Of a stretch of DNA of 64,000 bases, positions 57,936 through 64,000 are shown piece by piece. A program made the position numbers and the translations under genes. Origin of the DNA: Herbaspirillum sp. 3R11 (GTDB lineage: Bacteria > Pseudomonadota > Gammaproteobacteria > Burkholderiales > Burkholderiaceae_D). Every line of letters starts with the position of its first letter. The first letter of the stretch is position 1. The stretch spans positions 62,001 through 126,000 of the forward strand of contig NZ_SPNJ01000001.1 in NCBI RefSeq assembly GCF_004563925.1, written 5' to 3'. The notes beneath the pieces were generated by a model. It did no database searches. It had not been told where the DNA came from and saw nothing but the letters and a program-made list of their open reading frames with translations.

Positions 57936-58456
57936 TCCAGACCCTGATCTCGCTCGGATTGATTTTTTCGGAATTGTCGGTGCTGGCCTTCGGCGGCGGC
58001 AACACCATCCTGCCGGAGATGCAGCGCCAGGTGGTGGAAGTACACCACTGGATGACGGCGGAAGATTTCAGCGCGCTGTTCGCACTCGGCCAGGCCGCGC
58101 CCGGCCCCAACCTGATGATCGTGACCCTGGTCGGCTGGCACGTGGCCGGCTTCTACGGCATGCTGGTCACGACCATCGCCAAGTTCGGTCCGTCGTCATT
58201 GGTGACCATCCTGATGCTGCATGTATGGGAGCGTTTCAAGGACCGCCCGTGGCGGCGTCATGTGCAATCCGGTCTGCTGCCGGTGACCGCCGGCCTGGTG
58301 GCCGCCAGCGCCGCACTGATTGCGCATGCCTCGATCAGCAACGGCATCCTCGCGGCGATCACGGCGGCGACAGCCATCATCGCGCTCAAGACCAAGCTGC
58401 ATCCGCTGTGGCTGCTGTTCGGCGGCGCCATGTCGGGAATGATTTTCCTGCGCTAG
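57932..58456 (+). CDS. chrA2: Chromate transporter, C-terminal type CHR protein
   Basis: 174-residue second half of the CHR pair. It repeats the CHR signature with inverted topology expected: FSELSVLAFGGGNTILPEMQRQVVEVHHWMTAEDF and ALGQAAPGPNLMIVTLVGWHVAG. Its start overlaps the chrA1 stop, so the two are made together and probably form a heterodimer. The stop at 58456 is seven bases from the converging S9 peptidase gene. Confidence 0.9.
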   Translation: MIQTLISLGLIFSELSVLAFGGGNTILPEMQRQVVEVHHWMTAEDFSALFALGQAAPGPNLMIVTLVGWHVAGFYGMLVTTIAKFGPSSLVTILMLHVWERFKDRPWRRHVQSGLLPVTAGLVAASAALIAHASISNGILAAITAATAIIALKTKLHPLWLLFGGAMSGMIFLR

Positions 58457-58463
58457 GTGCGGC

Positions 58464-60428
58464 TCAGTCCAGATATTGCCGCAGGAATTTTTCCATTTCG
58501 GTGAAGGTCGTGACGCGGTCTTCCTCGCGGCTCAGGTTATGATCACCGAGCGGCAGCTCGACGTAACGGTAATCCTTGTTGCCGGCACTCTTGAGCGCAG
58601 AAGCCATGTCGCGTGATTGCTCGACGTCGACAATGCGATCTTCCTTGCCGTGGATCAGCAGCAGCGGCGTGCGGATTTCCTTGACGCGGTTGACAGGTGA
58701 AGTCTGGCGCAGGCGTTCGCGGTCGTTCCACCATTCGCCGATCTGGCGTTCGGCGGCGATTTCATAGCCGATATAGCGCTGACTTTGAGCCAGCAGATCC
58801 CGCAGATCGGCAACGCCGGCAATGCTGACCGCGCAGCGGTACAGGTCCGGCGTCTTGACCACGCCCATCAGCGCTGCGTAGCCGCCATAGCTGGCGCCCA
58901 CGATACAGACTTTGGACGGATCAATCTTGCCGCTCCTGGCCAGCCAGTCGACGCCGTCGGTCAGGTCGTCCTGCATTTCCATGCCCCAGCGTTTGAAACC
59001 TGCCGTTTCGAAGTCGCTGCCGTAGCCGCTGGAGCCGCGGAAGTTGACTTGCAGCACGGCCCAGCCGCGGCTGGCGAAGAATTGTGTCCAGTAGTCGAAG
59101 CCGGCGACGTCGCGTACGCCGGGGCCGCCATGCGGGAACAGGATCAATGGGGCCTTGCGGTTTTCTTGCCCCGTGCCAGGCTCCGTTAACGGCATGGTCA
59201 GGTAGCCGTGCAGGCTGATGCCGTCGCGACTCTTGAAGTTGACTGACTGCGGCGTGGCCAGGCGGGCTGATGCCAGCTCTGGATAAGTCTCGGCAAGCAG
59301 CGACATCTTGCCGGCCTTGCGATCGAGCCAATACAGGCGCGGCGGTGCGGCGAGCGATAGCGAGGCGACGATATGGCGCATGCCGTCGTCGCTGCTGCTG
59401 ACGAGGATGTTGTTGTGGCCCGGAAGGGCGCCGTCGAGCTGTTGCTGAAGCTGGCGTGCGCTGTCGTCCCAATAGAGACGCTGGCCGTACTCGGTGGAAT
59501 AGCGCAAGCCCACCACCTTCTTCAGCCATGGTGCATAGATCACGCCGCCGTCGACGTCGAAGCGCGCGTCGGCATGCACCAGCGTGCGTGGAAAGCCTGC
59601 TTGCGACAGATCGACGCGGAACACCGCTTCCTTGCCCTGGTGATCGGCATTGACGTAGAGGAAATTCGGATCACTGTCGAAGCCCAGCGGCGTCATGCGT
59701 TTTTCGCGTATCTCGTCGTAGTTGTCGGCGGTGTAGCGGCTCAGAGTTTCCCATTTGTCGCTGCCCGGCGCCTTGACGATCACCCTGATGGTTTTCTCGC
59801 TCCAGCCGGTGCCGACGCGCGCTTCGCCGTTGCGGTCGGCCATCCAGCGATAGATATTGCCGGGATTGCGCATCACCTTTTTTAGTTCGGCGGTTTCGAC
59901 GTTGAGGCGGTAGACGTCCGGTTTTGTCGCGTTGTCGAGATCGAGCGAAACCAGCACGCTGTCGGGCGCGCCGGCGATCTTGCCGAGGATGCGGTCCTGA
60001 AACTGCGGTACGTGTTTTCTGTTGCTGAACGCGTCGAATTGCGACCGCAGCAGGTCGGCGTTGAGATTGCTGCCATCGCTGTTGATCGCCAGCATGCGCG
60101 TCTCGATGGATTGGCTGCCGTAGCGGCGATCGGGGTAACGCACGCCGATCAGCAGCCGTTTGTCGTTGGCCCAGCGCAGGCTGGAGAAATAGAACTTCTG
60201 GTTATCGGTGGTGAGGATCGCCTTGGGTTTGACGCCGCCGCTTTGCGTCACCAGATAGCTCTTGCCGTCGACGTTCTGTATATAGGCCGTGGTCAAGCCG
60301 TCGGGCGAGAGTCGGACACTGCCGATCAGGGGCAGCGATGCAAATGCCTTGAGCGGGATGTCTTCAGCGAAGGCGAGCGGAGCAGAGACGAGGAAAATAC
60401 AGAAAACCAGCTTTTTTATTGTGTGCAT
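58464..60428 (-). CDS. Secreted S9-family prolyl oligopeptidase-like peptidase
   Basis: 654 residues from the ATG at 60428, which begins a signal peptide (MHTIKKLVFCIFLVSAPLAFA). The first 370 residues form a beta-propeller with repeated strands. The C-terminal alpha/beta hydrolase has nucleophile serine in GASYGGYAA, the aspartate in HGKEDRIV and the histidine in LGDHNLSREED. FPHGGPGVRDVAGFDYWTQFF is the typical oxyanion region of acylaminoacyl/dipeptidyl peptidases. The exact substrate is unknown. No obvious terminator follows, as the converging chrA pair ends seven bases away. Confidence 0.9.
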   Translation of the reverse strand: MHTIKKLVFCIFLVSAPLAFAEDIPLKAFASLPLIGSVRLSPDGLTTAYIQNVDGKSYLVTQSGGVKPKAILTTDNQKFYFSSLRWANDKRLLIGVRYPDRRYGSQSIETRMLAINSDGSNLNADLLRSQFDAFSNRKHVPQFQDRILGKIAGAPDSVLVSLDLDNATKPDVYRLNVETAELKKVMRNPGNIYRWMADRNGEARVGTGWSEKTIRVIVKAPGSDKWETLSRYTADNYDEIREKRMTPLGFDSDPNFLYVNADHQGKEAVFRVDLSQAGFPRTLVHADARFDVDGGVIYAPWLKKVVGLRYSTEYGQRLYWDDSARQLQQQLDGALPGHNNILVSSSDDGMRHIVASLSLAAPPRLYWLDRKAGKMSLLAETYPELASARLATPQSVNFKSRDGISLHGYLTMPLTEPGTGQENRKAPLILFPHGGPGVRDVAGFDYWTQFFASRGWAVLQVNFRGSSGYGSDFETAGFKRWGMEMQDDLTDGVDWLARSGKIDPSKVCIVGASYGGYAALMGVVKTPDLYRCAVSIAGVADLRDLLAQSQRYIGYEIAAERQIGEWWNDRERLRQTSPVNRVKEIRTPLLLIHGKEDRIVDVEQSRDMASALKSAGNKDYRYVELPLGDHNLSREEDRVTTFTEMEKFLRQYLD

Positions 60429-60534
60429 GGACAGGTTCTGGCGACGTTGAGCAGAGAATGACGGAGAAGAGCGCCGCGCCATTCTGCATGAGGCCTGGGC
60501 ACGGGTCAATCGCCGGGATTTTGGATGCGCCATG

Positions 60535-60575
60535 AAAAAAAGCCGATACCAGTTTTCTGGCATCGGCTTTTTTTT
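60535..60575 (-). terminator. Intrinsic terminator of the decarboxylase gene
   Basis: GCCGAT and ATCGGC, plus CCAG and CTGG after one mismatch, form the stem around a TTTT loop, flanked by A and T tracts. On the minus strand it lies 13 bases after the decarboxylase stop. It would also work on plus. Confidence 0.9.
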
Positions 60576-60588
60576 GTGACGGAAGTGC

Positions 60589-62853
60589 TTACTCCTTTAC
60601 GCAATCCACGAAGTAATCGCGGCGACCGTTCACTTCACGCTTGACCAGGCCATGTACGTCGGTTTCGAAGCCCGGGAATTTCTCGTTGAAATCACGCGCG
60701 AACTTGAGGTAGTCGACGATGGTCTTGTTGAAGATTTCACCAGGGATCAGCAGCGGGATGCCCGGTGGATACGGCGTCAGCAGGATCGAAGTCACGCGGC
60801 CTTCGAGTTCGTCCAGCGGCACGCGATCGATTTCGCGGTGGGCCATCTTCGAGAACGCATCGGACGGCTTCATCGCCGGTTGCATGTCGGACAAATACAT
60901 CTCCGTCGTCAGGCGTGCGACGTCGTAGGCGCGATAGGTTTCGTGGATCTGCTGGCACAGGTCGCGCAGGCCCAGGCGCTCGTAGCGCGCGTTGCGGCCC
61001 TGGTTCGCGGCGGCGAACTCGGGCAGGATGCGCCAGATCGGCTGGTTCTTGTCGTAGTCGTCCTTGAACTGCTGCAGCGCAGTCACCAGGGTATTCCAGC
61101 GGCCCTTGGTAATGCCGATGGTGAACATGATGAAGAAGGAATACAGGCCGCACTTCTCGACGATAACGCCGTGTTCCGCCAGATACTTGGTGACGATCGA
61201 GGCCGGGATGCCGTTCTCGCCGAACTTGCCGTCCAGCGACAGGCCCGGAGTGACGATGGTCGCCTTGATCGGGTCCAGCATATTGAAGCCCGGAGCCAGA
61301 TTGCCGAAACCGTGCCAGTCGTCTTCCGCCTTGATGACCCAGTCTTCGCGCTCGCCGATGCCGTTGGCGGAGAAGCTGTTCGGACCCCACACCTGGAACC
61401 ACCAGTCCTGGCCGAATTCCTGGTCGATCTTCTTCATGGCGCGACGGAAGTCCAGCGCTTCGAGGATGCTTTCTTCCACCAGCGCGGTGCCGCCCGGTGC
61501 TTCCATCATCGCCGCAGCGACGTCGCACGAGGCGATGATCGAGTATTGCGGCGAGGTCGAGGTGTGCATCAGGAAGGCTTCGTTGAAGGCGTCCTGGTCG
61601 AGTTGCACGGTTTCCGATTCACGCACCAGGATCTGCGATGCCTGCGACAGGCCGGCCAACAATTTGTGGGTCGACTGGGTCGAGAAGATCATCGACTTCT
61701 TCGCGCGCGGACGATCCTTGCCGATGGCATGCATGTCCTTGTAGAAATCATGGAAGGTCGCGTGCGGCAGCCAGGCTTCGTCGAAGTGCAGCGTGTCGAT
61801 TTCGCCGTCCAGCATTTCCTTCAGCGTCTCGACGTTGTAGACCACGCCGTCGTAAGTCGATTGCGTGATGGTCAGGATGCGCGGCTTCTTGTTGACGGCT
61901 TCGCGGGCGAACGGATTGGCTTCGATCTTGCGACGGATGCTTTCCATCGTGAACTCTTCCAGCGGGATCGGTCCGATGATGCCGAGGTGGTTGCGCGTCG
62001 GCATCAGGAACACCGGAATCGCGCCGGTCATGATGATCGAGTGCAGGATCGACTTGTGGCAGTTGCGGTCCACGACGACGATGTCGCCCGGAGCGACGGT
62101 CGAGTGCCAGACCATCTTGTTGGAGGTCGAGGTGCCGTTGGTGACGAAGTAGCAGTGATCGGCGTTGAAGATGCGCGCGGCATTGCGTTCCGAATCGGCG
62201 ACCGGGCCGGTGTGGTCGAGCAACTGGCCGAGTTCTTCGACGGCATTGCAGACGTCGGCGCGCAGCATGTTTTCACCGAAGAATTGGTGGAACATCTGGC
62301 CGATCGGCGACTTCAGGAAGGCGACGCCGCCCGAGTGGCCGGGGCAGTGCCACGAATACGAACCGTCCTGCGCGTAGTGCACCAGCGCGCGGAAGAACGG
62401 CGGCGCCAGGCCGTCGAGGTAGGACTTGGCTTCGCGGATGATGTGGCGCGCCACGAACTCCGGCGTGTCTTCGAACATGTGGATGAAGCCGTGCAGTTCG
62501 CGCAGGATGTCGTTGGGGATATCGCGCGAGGTGCGGGTTTCACCGTACAGATAAATCGGGATGTCGGCGTTCTTGTGGCGAATTTCGCCGACGAAGGCGC
62601 GCAGCGATTTCAGCGCGAAGTCGGTTTCCTCGGACGAGCCGGCGCCGAATTCTTCATCGTCGATCGACAGGATGAAGGCGGAGGCGCGCGATTGCTGCTG
62701 GGCAAACTGCGACAGGTCGCCGTAGCTGGTCACGCCTAGCACTTCCATGCCTTCTTCCTTGATGGCGTCTGCGAGGGCGCGGATGCCCAGGCCGGAAGTG
62801 TTTTCAGAGCGGAAATCTTCGTCGATGATGACGATGGGGAAACGGAATTTCAT
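60589..62853 (-). CDS. Basic amino acid decarboxylase (arginine/lysine/ornithine type)
   Basis: PLP enzyme of the large enterobacterial-type group III decarboxylases, 754 residues from the ATG at 62853. Residues 1-130 are the wing/receiver-like domain (FPIVIIDEDFRSENTSGLGIRALADAIKEEGMEVLG). The PLP core includes WHCPGHSGGVAFLKSPIGQMF, HFDEAWLPHATFH and the Schiff-base lysine in STQSTHKLLAGLSQ. The C-terminal domain has LTPYPPGIPLLIPGEIF. Substrate (Arg, Lys or Orn) cannot be resolved by eye; the product would be a polyamine or its precursor. Confidence 0.9.
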   Translation of the reverse strand: MKFRFPIVIIDEDFRSENTSGLGIRALADAIKEEGMEVLGVTSYGDLSQFAQQQSRASAFILSIDDEEFGAGSSEETDFALKSLRAFVGEIRHKNADIPIYLYGETRTSRDIPNDILRELHGFIHMFEDTPEFVARHIIREAKSYLDGLAPPFFRALVHYAQDGSYSWHCPGHSGGVAFLKSPIGQMFHQFFGENMLRADVCNAVEELGQLLDHTGPVADSERNAARIFNADHCYFVTNGTSTSNKMVWHSTVAPGDIVVVDRNCHKSILHSIIMTGAIPVFLMPTRNHLGIIGPIPLEEFTMESIRRKIEANPFAREAVNKKPRILTITQSTYDGVVYNVETLKEMLDGEIDTLHFDEAWLPHATFHDFYKDMHAIGKDRPRAKKSMIFSTQSTHKLLAGLSQASQILVRESETVQLDQDAFNEAFLMHTSTSPQYSIIASCDVAAAMMEAPGGTALVEESILEALDFRRAMKKIDQEFGQDWWFQVWGPNSFSANGIGEREDWVIKAEDDWHGFGNLAPGFNMLDPIKATIVTPGLSLDGKFGENGIPASIVTKYLAEHGVIVEKCGLYSFFIMFTIGITKGRWNTLVTALQQFKDDYDKNQPIWRILPEFAAANQGRNARYERLGLRDLCQQIHETYRAYDVARLTTEMYLSDMQPAMKPSDAFSKMAHREIDRVPLDELEGRVTSILLTPYPPGIPLLIPGEIFNKTIVDYLKFARDFNEKFPGFETDVHGLVKREVNGRRDYFVDCVKE

Positions 62854-62855
62854 AG

Positions 62856-62896
62856 GTTCTCCAGGAGAACGCATGTGAGATCAGGGGTATGCGTTC
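62856..62896 (-). promoter_or_regulatory. Decarboxylase leader with two mutually exclusive hairpins
   Basis: Read as minus-strand mRNA, GAACGCAT pairs with ATGCGTTC eight-for-eight over a 14-base loop. The last four bases of that arm also begin GTTCTCCTGGAGAAC, a perfect 15-base palindrome containing the GGAG ribosome binding site. Only one hairpin can form at a time, so the leader could expose or partly hide the ribosome binding site. This is inferred from base pairing only. Confidence 0.5.
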
Positions 62897-63202
62897 AGTT
62901 CAGTTAACACTTGGACTGCGCCTGGGCGAAAAGCTTACGCGCTCGGACGGTTGCTTTTTGGTAGGGGCAAACCGGTCAAAACAATGTCGCTGCAAGTGGA
63001 AAGGCAGGATCGGAATGTTCCGGATCCGGTGCGCTTCCAGCCTGGCAGAACCTTCGTGGACCTGTTGCTCGTGCTGGCGTTCCGGATCGCGGCGACGGTG
63101 CAGCGGAGGCAGGTTTTAAAAAGAAGCCGAATTTTCGCAGATATCGCCAAACGATGGGGCGAAAAATCCGCGCGTTCTTGTTGAAAATCAGGGAAAAACA
63201 AC
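62897..63202. other. Region upstream of the decarboxylase gene
   Basis: About 300 bp without a supported gene; short open frames on both strands lack similarity. It must hold the decarboxylase promoter (minus strand), but no convincing -35/-10 pair was seen. Confidence 0.5.
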
Positions 63203-63204
63203 AA

Positions 63205-63222
63205 AAAGGCCCGCAGGCCTTT
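63205..63222 (-). terminator. Intrinsic terminator overlapping the folA stop
   Basis: AAAGGCC and GGCCTTT form a seven-base stem over a four-base loop. On the minus strand it starts in the stop codon of folA and is followed by TTTTTGTTG. Confidence 0.85.
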
Positions 63223-63749
63223 CAGCGTCTTTCGTATGTCACAAATGCGTAATTAAATCCCTGAGCAAATCCTTGCGCAGATTCCTGTGTTTCAGCACGG
63301 TGGGTTTCACGCGCCGTCTCGCGCCACACTCCGGCGTCGATGGCCGGAAAGAAGGCGTCGCAGTCGAAGGCCTTGTCGATTTCGGTCACGATCAGGCGCG
63401 TCGCCAGCGGCAGCGATTCGGCGTAGATCTGGGCGCCGCCGATGATGAAGGCGTCGGCGCCAGCCACCAGCGCCGCAGCTTCTTGCAAGGATGACACTGT
63501 TTCGACTCCCGCGTGCGACCAGTCGCGGTTGCGCGTGATGACGATATTACGGCGATTCGGCAAAGGGCGTCCGATCGAGTCGAAAGTCTTGCGTCCCATG
63601 ATGATGGGATGGCCTGAGGTGGTGCGCTTGAAATGCGCGAGGTCTTCCGGCAGATGCCAGGGCAGGGTATTGTTGATGCCGATGCCGTTCTGGCTGTCGG
63701 TGGCGACGATGACGCACAGTGCGCCTGAGGCGGAAGGTGTAGGTGACAT
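63222..63749 (-). CDS. folA: Dihydrofolate reductase
   Basis: Reduces dihydrofolate to tetrahydrofolate with NADPH. The 175-residue protein has VIVATDSQNGIGINNTLPWHLPEDLAHFKRTT with the catalytic Asp/Glu position occupied by Glu in LPEDLAHF, GHPIIMGRKTFDSIGRPLPNR and FIIGGAQIYAESLP. thyA, its frequent neighbour, is not seen in the 250 bp beyond. The ATG at 63749 is the conserved start. Confidence 0.95.
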   Translation of the reverse strand: MSPTPSASGALCVIVATDSQNGIGINNTLPWHLPEDLAHFKRTTSGHPIIMGRKTFDSIGRPLPNRRNIVITRNRDWSHAGVETVSSLQEAAALVAGADAFIIGGAQIYAESLPLATRLIVTEIDKAFDCDAFFPAIDAGVWRETARETHRAETQESAQGFAQGFNYAFVTYERR

Positions 63750-63825
63750 GCCGATACTTGTGTAGGATTGCCGAATTCCGGCGCGCCTGATGGACTTGCG
63801 TCGCCGGTGAGCGCGTCATATTACA

Positions 63826-63868
63826 GGACAGTCCGACCCCGATGGAACTTTATGGGGCGCAGCTGTCC
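63826..63868. repeat. Inverted repeat upstream of folA
   Basis: GGACAG (63826-63831) and CTGTCC (63863-63868) enclose CCCC/GGGG that can pair internally. No T run follows. It may end the gene that enters from the right edge. Confidence 0.4.
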
Positions 63869-63925
63869 TTATAGAGGTATCCCCGGTAGCGTCCGCAAGA
63901 ACCTGGCTAGCCTGTATCCAGTGAG

Positions 63926-64000
63926 TCAGCGATGGTTCTTTGCGGCAACTTCGATGCCGGCGTAGTCTGCAGCACTGTTGCGGGGGCCCGCGGGTGCGGT
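63926..64000 (-). CDS. Possible C-terminal end of a truncated gene
   Basis: Twenty-four codons plus TGA run from the window edge on the minus strand, reading a Pro/Ala-rich tail that ends AAKNHR. It is too short to identify. The frame is open to the edge and base use fits coding sequence, but chance is not excluded. Confidence 0.3.
   Translation of the reverse strand, partial: TAPAGPRNSAADYAGIEVAAKNHR

Noticed and set aside
60652-62739. 695-codon open frame antisense to the decarboxylase gene
   Set aside because: Shadow frame; the minus strand encodes a full PLP enzyme with all motifs.
63826-64000. Fragment of 23S rRNA at the right edge
   Set aside because: A few GC-rich stretches looked rRNA-like, but comparison with remembered conserved 23S segments failed.

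Overview
The window looks like chromosomal DNA of a high-GC betaproteobacterium of the order Burkholderiales. Oxalobacteraceae, perhaps a Herbaspirillum relative, is my best guess. That is an inference from gene order (serC-pheA-hisC-tyrA-aroA-cmk-rpsA-ihfB-lapA-lapB), from the HexR/Entner-Doudoroff locus and from protein resemblance; no rRNA gene is present to confirm it. Coding density is high and I see no tRNA, rRNA, CRISPR array, insertion sequence or prophage.

Layout. (1) 124-10548, plus strand: a mixed-function supraoperon joining serine and aromatic amino acid synthesis, dCMP/CMP kinase, ribosomal protein S1, IHF-beta and the LPS-assembly regulators LapA/LapB. A large imperfect inverted repeat fills the serC-pheA gap. 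(2) 10581-16278: envelope sugar genes (ugd, heptose kinase, manC), interrupted by a small exported helix-hairpin-helix protein and a GAF-GGDEF diguanylate cyclase with an intact I-site. (3) 16395-19848: dnaX-ybaB-yciI-recR. dnaX carries a run of nine A residues where the -1 and +1 frames both stop at once, so a short gamma-like form is likely. (4) 19946-25284: an apparent five-gene cluster of lipoprotein esterase (esterase-713 type), class III CoA-transferase and an SsuA/TauA-type ABC importer. This is the best candidate for an undescribed uptake and activation pathway. (5) 25528-35103: DUF3597 gene, then a minus-strand block pgi-zwf-hexR-AGE epimerase-tal divergent from edd-eda. Two HexR-type palindromes lie in the divergent promoter region, so glucose-6-phosphate entry and the Entner-Doudoroff pathway are probably co-controlled. 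(6) 35326-45695: periplasmic thioredoxin plus CcdA, lgt, LysR, ilvD, cytochrome c, an orphan branched-chain amino acid binding protein divergent from an Lrp regulator, a CPA2 antiporter and rpiA. (7) 45777-55258: M16 peptidase, yggX and argA on minus, divergent from hrpA and dcd on plus. (8) 55569-60428: an outer-membrane barrel, LysR with a divergent split chromate transporter, and an S9 peptidase. (9) 60589-64000: a large basic amino acid decarboxylase whose leader can form two mutually exclusive hairpins, then folA and a possible truncated gene end.

Most genes have recognisable families, and many intergenic gaps contain clear intrinsic terminators. Short perfect tandem repeats of 9-12 bp occur at several gene edges. 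Start codons were moved inward from the longest reading frame wherever family alignment or a ribosome binding site favoured it; those choices are stated per gene.
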